DNA from: Oscillospiraceae bacterium
Lineage (GTDB): Bacteria > Bacillota > Clostridia > Oscillospirales > UBA929
Direction of reading: 5' to 3'
Assembly: GCA_031282535.1 (NCBI GenBank)
Contig: JAITDM010000242.1
Location: forward strand, 1-8,119
DNA: 8,119 bases
Under the pieces are notes generated by a model. It was not told the origin of the DNA, ran no database searches, and saw only the letters and a list, made by a program, of their open reading frames with translations. Position numbers and translations under genes: made by a program. Position 1 is the stretch's first letter; each line of letters begins with the position of its first letter. Below, in pieces: positions 1 to 7,100 of the stretch.

Positions 1-905
1 TGTCGCCGGAGGGGATCGGAGACCTGACGCTGGCCTTTGAGCAGCTCAAAAAGAAGCTGCTGGCGGAGGGATTGTTTGACGGCGCCCGCAAAAAGCCGCT
101 GCCCCGGTTTCCCCGGATGGCGGCGCTGGTCACGTCGCCGGCGGGCGCGGCGGTGCGGGACATGCTCCGCATCATGGAGCGCCGCTGGCCGCTGTGCCGG
201 GTGTTGGTGGCGCCGGTGCGCGTGCAGGGCGAGGAGGCCGCGCCGGAGATCTGCCGGGCGATCGCCTACGTAAACCGGCACCGGTTGGCGGATGTGATCA
301 TTGTCGGGCGCGGCGGCGGTTCGATGGAGGACCTGTGGGCGTTCAACGAGGAGAGCGTGGCCCGCGCCATCTTTGCCTCGGAGATCCCGGTGGTCTCGGC
401 CGTGGGGCACGAGCCGGATGTGACCATTGCCGACTTTGTGGCCGATGTGCGGGCCGCCACCCCCACGCACGCCGCCGAGCTGGTGACGCCGGACCAGTCG
501 GAGTGGCGGGTTTACGGGAGCACCTGTGCCGCGCGGCTGAACCAGTCGGTCGGCGCGCTGCTGCGGACCCGGCGGGAGCGGCTTGCGTCGCTGGCTGCCA
601 AGCGGGTGCTCACAAGCCCCGCCGTCTATGTGCAGGACAGGCGGATGCTGCTCGACCTCACGCACCAGCGGCTGGCGGGCGCCGCGTCGGAGGTGCTGCA
701 CAGGCGAAAGCAGGGCTTTGTGGAACTGGTGGCCAAGCTCGACGCGCTGAGCCCGCTGGCGGTTCTCACGCGCGGCTACGCGATTGCCGCGGGGCCGGAC
801 GGAAGGGTATTGAAGGAGGCCGGCGCCGTGCGTCCGGGGGATCCCATCCGCCTGCGCCTCATGCGCGGGGAAGTCCATTGCACTGTGCGGGACACAGAGC
901 AGTAA
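1..905 (+). CDS. xseA: Exodeoxyribonuclease VII large subunit, 3' part
   Basis: This is the large subunit of exonuclease VII, which degrades single-stranded DNA from both ends and acts in the cytoplasm with many copies of XseB. The first complete codon is at position 3, so the start is off the window; 300 residues are visible and roughly 100 N-terminal residues (the OB-fold) are missing, judging by usual lengths of 400-450. The catalytic core shows TSPAG (residue 44 of the visible part), VGRGGGSMEDLWAFN (from 101), AVGHEPD (133-139) and VADVRAATPTHAAE, all hallmark segments of the family. The C-terminal part has the usual SPLAVLTRGYAI segment followed by DGRVL and a short beta region. An apparent ATG-like start at 72 is really an internal TTG codon. 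The TAA stop is 20 bases ahead of xseB, as expected for an operon. Confidence 0.97.
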   Translation, partial: SPEGIGDLTLAFEQLKKKLLAEGLFDGARKKPLPRFPRMAALVTSPAGAAVRDMLRIMERRWPLCRVLVAPVRVQGEEAAPEICRAIAYVNRHRLADVIIVGRGGGSMEDLWAFNEESVARAIFASEIPVVSAVGHEPDVTIADFVADVRAATPTHAAELVTPDQSEWRVYGSTCAARLNQSVGALLRTRRERLASLAAKRVLTSPAVYVQDRRMLLDLTHQRLAGAASEVLHRRKQGFVELVAKLDALSPLAVLTRGYAIAAGPDGRVLKEAGAVRPGDPIRLRLMRGEVHCTVRDTEQ

Positions 906-925
906 GAACGGGGGAGGAAGTCCGG

Positions 926-1174
926 GTGGAAAAGACAAAAAAAGAAAAAGCGCCGTCTTTTGAGAAGGCGGTGACGCGGCTGGACGAGATTGTGGTCAAG
1001 CTGGAGAAGGGCGACGTTCCCCTGGAGGAGGCGCTGGCGCTGTTTGAAGAGGGGACGAAGCTCGTCGCGCTCTGCGGCGGTCTCCTCGACGGTGCGGAGC
1101 AGAAAGTCAGGATGCTGGCCCGCGCCCAGGAGGAGGACGATCCGGCCTTTGTGCCGTTTGAACCGGAGGAATGA
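926..1174 (+). CDS. xseB: Exodeoxyribonuclease VII small subunit
   Basis: This is an 82-residue small subunit that binds the coiled arm of XseA and is needed for exonuclease VII activity. The family pattern is visible: SFEKAVTRLDEIVVKLEKG, then DVPLEEALALFEEGTKL, with two amphipathic helices and an acidic C-terminus. The length matches the usual 60-90 residues. I chose the GTG at 926 because GGAGG at 913-917 sits 8 bases upstream, and the helical domain starts shortly after a lysine-rich stretch (EKTKKEKAP). The open frame extends far upstream but that part is a shadow of xseA. The stop codon overlaps an ATG (ATGA at 1171-1174), and the end of this gene contains the ribosome binding site of ispA, so the two are probably translationally coupled. 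Confidence 0.95.
   Translation: MEKTKKEKAPSFEKAVTRLDEIVVKLEKGDVPLEEALALFEEGTKLVALCGGLLDGAEQKVRMLARAQEEDDPAFVPFEPEE
1165..1170 (+). promoter_or_regulatory. Ribosome binding site deciding the ispA start
   Basis: GGAGGA lies inside the last codons of xseB. It abuts the ATG at 1171 directly, which is too close for initiation, but is 6 bases from the ATG at 1177. This favours 1177 as the ispA start. Confidence 0.75.
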
Positions 1175-1176
1175 CG

Positions 1177-2070
1177 ATGTCTGTGGATTTCCGTTCTCAG
1201 TACGAATCGTACCGCCAGATGGTGGAGTACGGACTTGCGGAATACCTGCCCAACACGCAGATTGCGCAGGCGAAGCTGCTGGACGCCATGCTCTACAGCG
1301 TCTTCAGCGGAGGAAAGCGCATCCGGCCGGTGCTGCTGCTGGCCTTTTGCGAGACGGCCGGCGGCGACACACGGGCGGCGCTGCCGTTTGCCTGCGCGCT
1401 GGAGATGATCCACACCTATTCGCTCATCCACGACGACCTGCCCTGCATGGACGACGACGACATGCGCCGCGGCCGTCCGGCGAACCACCGGATGTTCGGT
1501 GAGGCCAGCGCCGTGCTGGCCGGCGACGCGTTGCTGTCCGCGGCGTTTGAGACGATGCTGGACGCCGACTACGTGGAGGGCACGCCGCCCGCCGCGGTGC
1601 TGTCGGCCGCCCACCGCATCGCGTGGGCGTCCGGCCTGTACGGCATGGCGGGCGGGCAGCTTTTGGATCTGGAGACAGAGACGTTTGACCAGAGCGTCGA
1701 AGGGATCACGGCGCGGCACCTGCTCAAGACGGGTGCGTTGATCGAAGCGGCGGCGGAGGTCGGCTGCGAGCTGGCCGGCGCCTCCCGGGAGCAGATGGCG
1801 GCGGCGGCCAGTTTTGCCCGCTGTCTTGGCCTGGCGTTTCAGATCCGGGACGATTTGCTGGACGAAGAGGGGGACCCGATGGTCACCGGCAAGCTGACGG
1901 GAGTGGACCGGGAGAACAACAGGGTCACCTTCCTCAGCCTTCTGGGCCGCGACGAGTGCGTTCGGATCATCGACGACCTGACGAAGGACGCCGTCGGCTA
2001 TCTCACCCCGTTTGAAAACCACGCCTTCCTGGCCTGGCTGGCCGAGGACCTGGCCCACCGAAAGGGGTGA
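1177..2070 (+). CDS. ispA: Polyprenyl synthetase, farnesyl diphosphate synthase type
   Basis: This soluble prenyltransferase condenses isopentenyl diphosphate with DMAPP and GPP to give farnesyl diphosphate, the precursor for undecaprenyl carriers and quinones. It has 297 residues, normal for bacterial FPP synthases. Seen in order: GGKRIRPVLL (substrate diphosphate binding), the first aspartate-rich motif DDLPCMDDDDMRRGRP, GLYGMAGGQLLDL, KTGALIEAA, and the second aspartate-rich motif FQIRDDLLDEEGD. The first motif has four residues between the Asp pairs and an aromatic (Tyr) five residues before it, the known pattern of bacterial type II FPP synthases; a longer-chain product cannot be excluded. 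ATG 1171 (two residues longer) overlaps the xseB stop, but the ribosome binding site favours 1177. In many Firmicutes ispA is followed by dxs or other housekeeping genes; here a foreign-looking gene pair follows. Confidence 0.95.
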   Translation: MSVDFRSQYESYRQMVEYGLAEYLPNTQIAQAKLLDAMLYSVFSGGKRIRPVLLLAFCETAGGDTRAALPFACALEMIHTYSLIHDDLPCMDDDDMRRGRPANHRMFGEASAVLAGDALLSAAFETMLDADYVEGTPPAAVLSAAHRIAWASGLYGMAGGQLLDLETETFDQSVEGITARHLLKTGALIEAAAEVGCELAGASREQMAAAASFARCLGLAFQIRDDLLDEEGDPMVTGKLTGVDRENNRVTFLSLLGRDECVRIIDDLTKDAVGYLTPFENHAFLAWLAEDLAHRKG

Positions 2071-2117
2071 GTCCCCTGCCGTTGCCGAAAACGCTGTTTT
2101 TCGACGACGATGCAAAC

Positions 2118-2124
2118 AGGAGGG
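2118..2124 (+). promoter_or_regulatory. Ribosome binding site of the AAA ATPase gene
   Basis: AGGAGGG is one base from the ATG at 2126 but seven bases from the ATG at 2132, so the second ATG is the likely start. I see no clear promoter in the 61-base gap between ispA and this gene. Confidence 0.7.
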
Positions 2125-2131
2125 AATGACA

Positions 2132-3073
2132 ATGGCAAATGCGATCACCCGTGTTGTGATAAAGGACTTTCTTGTATTCAGGGGAGAATTTGCGGCTGAC
2201 TTCTGCCCCGGCGTCAATGTACTCATTGGCGGCAATGGCAGCGGCAAAACGACGCTGATGAAAGTGCTGTATGCGGTGTGTTGCGAAAAGACAGAATTTG
2301 ACAGTATAGAAAAAATGAACACCCATATGCTTCCGTATTTCGGTGCGGAGCAAATCACAGACGATCCGACGGTGGCGTTCTCTTTTTCTGATGGATCAGC
2401 AACGACGATTCACGAGAAGATACCGAATGCTGTTTTCATTCCAACCGATGATATGCTGTCGCACGCAAAGGGGTTTCTTGCCCTCAACAACGAGCGCAAG
2501 ATAGCGTTTGATCAAACATTTGTCGACGTGTTGTCAAAGGCAGAATTGGGTGAAACACGCAGAATCACACCGAACGCGGCGAGTGTATTGGACAATATTA
2601 AGGGTATAATTGGTGGCGAAGTGATTTATGAGAACGATACGTTCTATATCATAAAAGAGAAACTGGGAAAACTGCCGTTTTCGCTCGAAGCGAGCGGTTT
2701 TCGAAAACTCGGCTTGTTGTGGAAACTGCTTCGTAACGGCTTGCTCGAATCGGGCAGCATCCTGTTTTGGGACGAACCGGAAGCGAGCATCAATCCGGAA
2801 CTGATTCCCGTACTTGTGAAGATCTTGCTCGAACTCCAAACGGGCGGTGTGCAGATTTTTGTTGCGACGCACAGCTACGACGTCGCCCGATGGTTTGAGC
2901 TGAACAAGATGACGGACAATGCGCTTCGCTATTTCAATCTGCGCAAACTTGACGACGGCATCGTCGCCGATGTGGCGGACGAGTACACAGAGCTCGAAAA
3001 CAGCGTGCTGCGCGACGCCGACGACAAACTCTTCAAAGCAGTCGTAAGCAACTCGATGGGGATGACGGAATGA
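2132..3073 (+). CDS. ABC-type AAA family ATPase (OLD/AAA_15/AAA_21-like)
   Basis: This is a 313-residue soluble ATPase of the SMC/Rad50/OLD-like branch. Seen: an N-terminal strand pattern typical of the group (ITRVVIKDFLVFRG...VNVLIGGNGSGKTT), with Walker A G33-T40; a short signature-like segment LEASGFRKLG (185-194); Walker B SILFWDEPEASINPE with D214 and E215; and an H-loop-like VATHSYD with H247. There is no long coiled coil and no TOPRIM domain, so it is not a full OLD nuclease. The gene ends inside ATGA shared with the next gene, so both products are probably made together and act as a pair. Known relatives of this architecture serve as sensors or motors in anti-phage and toxin-type systems; a defence role here is inference. 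Base composition is clearly lower in GC than ispA (26 of 60 G+C at 2641-2700 against 43 of 60 at 1501-1560), which suggests transfer. The ATG at 2126 is an alternative start. Confidence 0.87.
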   Translation: MANAITRVVIKDFLVFRGEFAADFCPGVNVLIGGNGSGKTTLMKVLYAVCCEKTEFDSIEKMNTHMLPYFGAEQITDDPTVAFSFSDGSATTIHEKIPNAVFIPTDDMLSHAKGFLALNNERKIAFDQTFVDVLSKAELGETRRITPNAASVLDNIKGIIGGEVIYENDTFYIIKEKLGKLPFSLEASGFRKLGLLWKLLRNGLLESGSILFWDEPEASINPELIPVLVKILLELQTGGVQIFVATHSYDVARWFELNKMTDNALRYFNLRKLDDGIVADVADEYTELENSVLRDADDKLFKAVVSNSMGMTE

Positions 3074-3582
3074 CGAGTCATACAGCGGCGACCGAGGGCA
3101 GGTTAACATTTCAATTTCACGCTCCCTGGGAAAAAGCCGACGAGCATGTTCCGGCGGGACTGAAAGCGGTTGACTTCATTGTCGACACACATGAGATTCT
3201 GTACCTTGTCGAGGTCAAAGATTTTGAGAATCCCCAAGCATCCGTGGAAAATAAGAAACGCGATTACAAGATGCTCACAGACCCGGAGGCGACATTTCCG
3301 CTTGAAATTGGCATGAAAGTCAAAGATACTTTGCTGAAACAGTACGCCGATTCCGTGAGTTTTGATAAACCGATCAAGTTTCTCCTGTTGATCAAACTCG
3401 CGAAGTTGGAACCGGGGGAGCGAGCCACTTTGTATGAATGGATACGAAAATACATTCCCATGGGGCTGAAAAAATTTCCAAATTTTACAAGTATTGATTT
3501 TGATTTGACGAGTCTATCTGAGATGCAAGAAAAATACGGATTTGATGTTTCGGTGCAAGATGACGGTGAACTTCTGATTTGA
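3070..3582 (+). CDS. Small putative PD-(D/E)XK nuclease-like partner protein
   Basis: This is a 170-residue protein that I do not recognise as a named family. The N-terminal half shows a buried strand with Asp (KAVDFIVD, D35 and D39), then a hydrophobic strand ILYLVEVKDF with E48-V-K50. A D followed 13 residues later by E-x-K, with acidic residues before it (E21, E25), is the spacing of a PD-(D/E)XK restriction-endonuclease-like core. The second half contains a hydrophobic strand (IKFLLLIKLAK) and helices, with no membrane segment or signal peptide. The start ATG overlaps the ATPase stop (ATGA), and no good ribosome binding site is seen, so translation probably depends on the upstream gene. 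The 3' part is very AT-rich (18 of 60 G+C at 3481-3540). The likely role is the effector or nuclease subunit of the ATPase; this is inference, and a structural or binding role without catalysis is possible. Confidence 0.6.
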   Translation: MTSHTAATEGRLTFQFHAPWEKADEHVPAGLKAVDFIVDTHEILYLVEVKDFENPQASVENKKRDYKMLTDPEATFPLEIGMKVKDTLLKQYADSVSFDKPIKFLLLIKLAKLEPGERATLYEWIRKYIPMGLKKFPNFTSIDFDLTSLSEMQEKYGFDVSVQDDGELLI

Positions 3583-3597
3583 CGCATAAAAATTCAT

Positions 3598-3642
3598 AAA
3601 AACAGATGTCGAAAAGGCGTACCTTTTCGACATCTGTTTTTT
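3598..3642 (+). terminator. Intrinsic terminator after the ATPase/nuclease pair
   Basis: A perfect 19-bp inverted repeat (3598-3616 with 3623-3641) has the core ACAGATGTCGAAAAG, a 6-base loop GCGTAC, and a T-run at 3637-3642. The opposite arm starts with five A residues, so it could also stop transcription from the other strand. It begins 15 bases after the stop codon of the small gene and ends the transcript from the left. Confidence 0.95.
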
Positions 3643-3659
3643 CACGCCTACACCACGGT

Positions 3660-3683
3660 TTTCACGTTAAAACGCGCGTGAAA
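3660..3683. repeat. Inverted repeat upstream of the promoter, possible operator
   Basis: TTTCACG (3660-3666) and CGTGAAA (3677-3683) form a 7-bp perfect inverted repeat with 10 bases between, centred about 50 bases upstream of the -35 box. TTTTCACG also occurs in direct orientation just before, at 3639-3646, where it overlaps the terminator T-run. It could bind an activator of the glycosidase promoter. It has no U-tail, so it is not a second terminator. A role is inferred only from position. Confidence 0.3.
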
Positions 3684-3720
3684 TCGAGTGAAGTTTACAA
3701 AAATTTTATTTTCCAGCCTA

Positions 3721-3749
3721 TTGACTTTGATGAAAAATTATAGTATTCT
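3721..3749 (+). promoter_or_regulatory. Sigma-A-like promoter for the glycosidase gene
   Basis: TTGACT (3721-3726) and TATTCT (3744-3749) are separated by exactly 17 bases, in an AT-rich stretch with A/T tracts upstream (3698-3712). The expected transcription start is near 3756. It lies downstream of the strong terminator and reads toward the GH3 gene, about 400 bases away. Confidence 0.7.
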
Positions 3750-3829
3750 AAATGAGAAGGAGTTTGTTTTTCGCATGTCAAAGGAGTGACAGAGCCGGGT
3801 TGCGGTTGCGGGAAACGTCGACTTGTGTG

Positions 3830-3855
3830 AAAAAGCTGGTTTTTACCGGCTTTTT
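3830..3855 (+). terminator. Terminator-like hairpin inside the leader (possible attenuator)
   Basis: AAAAAGCTGG (3830-3839) pairs with CCGGCTTTTT (3846-3855), with one G-U pair and the 6-base loop TTTTTA; the right arm ends in five T. It lies about 75-100 nt after the predicted start of transcription and well before the glycosidase start, so it could end the transcript early and be the control point. The short GC part of the stem (5 bp) makes it weaker than the one at 3598. Confidence 0.5.
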
Positions 3856-3987
3856 GTTGCGATTGTGCTTTTGTGGAGGTGATTGCAGCTGTAAAAACTG
3901 CGGTGAACAGATAGGCGCAAAGCCTCCGCGCGGTGTGCGCGGGCTTACGGCGTGGCCGGTGCAGCGGTCACGCAGGCGCGCCTTGGG

Positions 3988-4060
3988 GTTGGCGCCCCCG
4001 TCCCGCAGGGGAGACGGCACTCAGCACTCAGCACTCAGCACTTGCGTTGGCGCCCCCCGT
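3988..4060. repeat. Direct repeat pair flanking a heptamer array
   Basis: GTTGGCGCCCCCGT at 3988-4001 recurs as GTTGGCGCCCCCCGT at 4046-4060, differing by one C. Between the copies lie the hairpin 3998-4017 and the heptamer array 4017-4042. The arrangement may be a small mobile or slippage-derived repeat unit; I cannot tell which. Confidence 0.55.
4017..4042. repeat. Heptamer tandem repeat GCACTCA, about 3.7 copies
   Basis: GCACTCA is repeated three times perfectly (4017-4037), followed by GCACT (4038-4042). It lies in the non-coding leader, about 105 bases before the glycosidase start. Seven-base units are out of phase with codons, which supports a non-coding role. Copy number could vary by slippage. 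Confidence 0.9.
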
Positions 4061-4131
4061 GCCCGGGAGAACAACACGTTCGGGGCGGAGAGAGCATCCC
4101 GCAAGATAGGGATATCATGGAATACATGAGT

Positions 4132-4140
4132 AAGGAAGGA
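4132..4140 (+). promoter_or_regulatory. Ribosome binding site of the GH3 gene
   Basis: AAGGAAGGA ends seven bases before the ATG at 4148. An in-frame TGA at 4127-4129 means no longer start is possible, so 4148 is well fixed. Confidence 0.8.
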
Positions 4141-4147
4141 TGTCAAG

Positions 4148-7100
4148 ATGTATAGGAAGAGAGGCAAACTCAGGAAAATACTGGCGGTCTGCCTGGCGCT
4201 GACGATGGTTTTGGTGCCGTCGCTCGTTTCACCCGCCATCGTCTCCGCCGCGCCCGCCGAGGGCAATCCGGAGCTCTCCCGCGCCATCGGGCCGGAGGGT
4301 ATGGTCCTGCTCAAGAACGACGCGGGCGCCGACGGCGCGCAGGTGCTGCCACTGAAATCGACGGACAAGATCTCGGTTTTCGGCGGCGCGCAGATCAACA
4401 CGATCAAAGGCGGTACGGGTTCCGGCGACGTCAACGTGCCCTATAACCGGAACGTTCTCTATGGGATACGGCAAAAAGTCGCGGCCAGCAAAATCGCCCT
4501 CGACACGGCGACGTCCGCCGAGTATGAATCGAACACCGGCTACACGGCCACGGACGAGTTCGTCCAGAAGGCCAAAGACGCCGGCTCGAACAAAGCCGTC
4601 GTCGTCCTGAGCCGCAACTCCGGCGAAGGCGGCGACAGAAGCGCCGGCAAAGGCGACTACTACCTTTCCGACGCGGAAACGGCGCTTTTGCAGCGTGTAA
4701 CAGCCAAATTTGCGGATGTCGTCGTCGTGCTCAACATCGGCGGCGTGATGGACCTGACATGGGTCGATTCTTACCCGCAGATCAAGTCGGTCCTGCTGGC
4801 GTGGCAGGCCGGTATGGAGGGCGGCAACGCGATCGCGGACGTGCTGGTCGGCGACCAATACCCGTCCGGGCATCTGGTGGATACGTTCGCCAAGTCCTAT
4901 GACTACTACCCGTCGTCGACGGCCAGCGGCATCGGTACGTTCGGCGGCAACGGCGACGTCTACTACGGCGAGGATATTTATGTCGGCTACCGCTATTTCG
5001 CCACGGCGGACCCGACGTACGCCAAAGTGCAGTATGAGTTCGGATACGGCCTCGGCTATACGCAGCTGAACACGGTCCCGGCCCTCAGCGGGTCCGCGCC
5101 GGATTACGGCCCGGTGGCTGTCGAGGGAGGCAATATCAAGGTCTCGGCGGTCGTCACCAACGCCGGAACCGCCTACAAGGGCAAAGAAGTGGTGCAGGTC
5201 TATTTCGAGGGGCCGGGCGGCGCTCTCAACAAGCCCGCCCGCGAACTGGCGGCCTTTGAAAAAACCGGGGAGCTTGCCCCGGGCGCCTCGCAGACGCTTG
5301 ACATCAGCTTCCCGATCAGCGACCTCTCGTCCTACGACGATCTGGGCGTGACCGGGCACAAATCCTGCTGGGTGATCGAGCCGGGGCGCTACTGGATCTA
5401 TGTCGGCAATTCGGTGAAAAACGCCGTGAAAGTCGGCTATTACGAAGTTGCGGACCTCGTCGTGACCGAGGAGGCCCATGAGTATCTCACGCCGTCGGCC
5501 GGGTTCGACGTCCTCATCGACCCCACAACCGGCGACACGCGGCACAACGGCCCGGAAACTCCGCCCGTCACGTTTGCGATCGTCAACAACAAGACGTCTG
5601 TCGTCAACGCCTACGAGCCGTCCAAGAGATCGGCGGGGATCTCGTTCCCTGTGGGCACGTCGGCGGGCGTCCCGTCCGTCGTCGGCTTTGAAGCGGGCAC
5701 GTGGCTTCAGTACAGCGTGACCGTACAGCAGGCGGGGGATTATTACTTCACGGCGACCTATTCCAACGGAAACCCGACCGTGTCCGATGCGTTCGATATC
5801 TTTGTCGACGAGGAGCCGGCGAAGCTGAACACGGAAAACATCGCGCTTCCGAACACAAGCACGTCGTCGATGTATCAGATGAAGGACAGCGCAAGGTATC
5901 TCATCACGCTGCCGGAGGGCAGTCATGTGATCAAACTGGTTTCGAAGGCAAACGGCAACGGCTATCTCAACTTCCTGAACTTCCGGCCGAGTTGGATCGA
6001 GGCCGGCGTCGTCACGGTCGACGCGCTGACGAGTTCCAAACTGACGATCGCCGATACGTTCCTTGAAAACCTCATCGGGACTTCCGTGATGGAGACGATC
6101 CCGAACGGCGGCGGCGAGAAATGCATAGGCGCTTTCCAGACGAACAGCACGTTGACGTACAAGCTGATCATTGAGCAGGAAAACGACTACGACATCACCA
6201 TCGACTACGCGAACGGCAACGCGGCCATGACGGATTCGATCCGGTTCTATCTGACCGACAGCACGGAAAATGTGACCGCGAACCAGCTCGTGACGAACCC
6301 CGCCACGATCGCGATTGCGCAGACGGCCAGCTCCGGCGCGGCCCGCTACTACACGTTCGTGAACAGCGAACCCTACACGGTACACCTGCCCGCGGGGACA
6401 TATTATTTCACCATCCAGTCGCGCGCGGGCTCGGCCGGCAACCTGCGTTCGCTCTCGTTCAAACCGTCGGCGTTTGTCGTTTCCAAATCCCGCACAACGA
6501 TGATAGGCGCGTACCTGGCCTCGACGATGACGTCGGCGATCAGGATCGAGACGGTGCCCGCGACGGGTCTTTCGACGGTCGCCTATTTCAACAGCGGTGA
6601 GGCGCTGACGTACAAGCTGAACGTCGAACAGGCAGGGCTCTATAAGTTCCAGCTGAACTACGCCAACGGACGCGCCGCCATCGCCGACCCGTTCACGATC
6701 ACCGTCAACGGGAACGCGACGACCGCCAATGGCGACCCCACCGACATCAAAGTTACCATGGTGCAAACCGGCGACGGCAGCGGCGCCGGCGCGTGGTACA
6801 ACCCGGCGATGAGCGACATCTATCTGTTTGACCTGCCGGCCGGCGCGGTCACGCTGACGTTTACGGCCAAGACGAGTGTCGGCAATCTAAATTATTTCAC
6901 GCTCCGCCCGGCGGATCTGCCGGACGGCCTGTTCGAGATCTCGGCCACCGAGACGACAATCGGCCCGGCCTATCCGCCGACGTCGTTTGTCAAAAAGGGT
7001 TCGTTCGCGTGGGAGAACGTCCCCGGCACGGAGGACCAGTGCACAGGCAACTTTGACACCGGCACGACGATCACGTATACCCTTGATGTGGCGGCGGGCG

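Larger units (their letters stand above)
3583..4147. other. 565-base intergenic region with promoter and long structured leader
   Basis: I find no convincing gene here. The left part (3583-3750) is AT-rich and holds the terminator, an inverted repeat and a promoter. The right part (about 3860-4110) becomes GC-rich and hairpin-rich: CCGCGC/GCGCGG at 3926-3942 with a 5-base loop, CCGTC/GACGG at 3998-4017, plus a heptamer repeat inside a direct repeat. If transcription starts near 3756 the 5' leader of the glycosidase mRNA is about 390 nt, unusually long. The composition shift within the gap suggests that two pieces of different origin meet here. Confidence 0.7.

Noticed and set aside
2086..2103. 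Small hairpin CGAAAAC/GTTTTTCG between ispA and the ATPase gene as a terminator
   Set aside because: The stem is short and mostly A-T with a 3-base loop and no T-run after it, too weak to call.
859..2358. Long open frame on the - strand (499 codons) opposite xseB, ispA and the start of the ATPase gene
   Set aside because: It lies antisense to clearly recognisable genes, its translation is rich in Arg, His and Gly without any family pattern, and high GC alone explains the lack of stops.
2132..3582. Assigning the gene pair to Gabija, Septu, PARIS or a full OLD nuclease
   Set aside because: No TOPRIM domain is visible in the ATPase, and the partner shows no HNH, helicase or DUF4435-like pattern.
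3791..3945. Resemblance to a class I cyclic-di-GMP riboswitch (CCGGGTTGCGG at 3795 and GCGCAAAGCC at 3915)
   Set aside because: The two words occur in the wrong order, and the GGCAAACC segment and GAAA-capped stem that should precede GCAAAGCC are absent.
3752..4155. Open frames in the leader (125 codons from 3752, 67 codons from 3952)
   Set aside because: They cross the hairpins and the heptamer repeat, show no protein-like pattern, and have no well-placed ribosome binding site.
4117..4155. 12-codon mini-frame (MEYMSKEGCQDV) overlapping the GH3 start
   Set aside because: Only a weak AGGGA lies upstream, and its codons contain the GH3 ribosome binding site. A leader peptide is possible but unsupported.
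4229..6766. 845-codon open frame on the - strand opposite the GH3 gene
   Set aside because: The + frame shows a signal peptide and GH3, Fn3 and CBM-like motifs over the same stretch. The antisense translation is low-complexity and Arg/Val-rich, a composition shadow.
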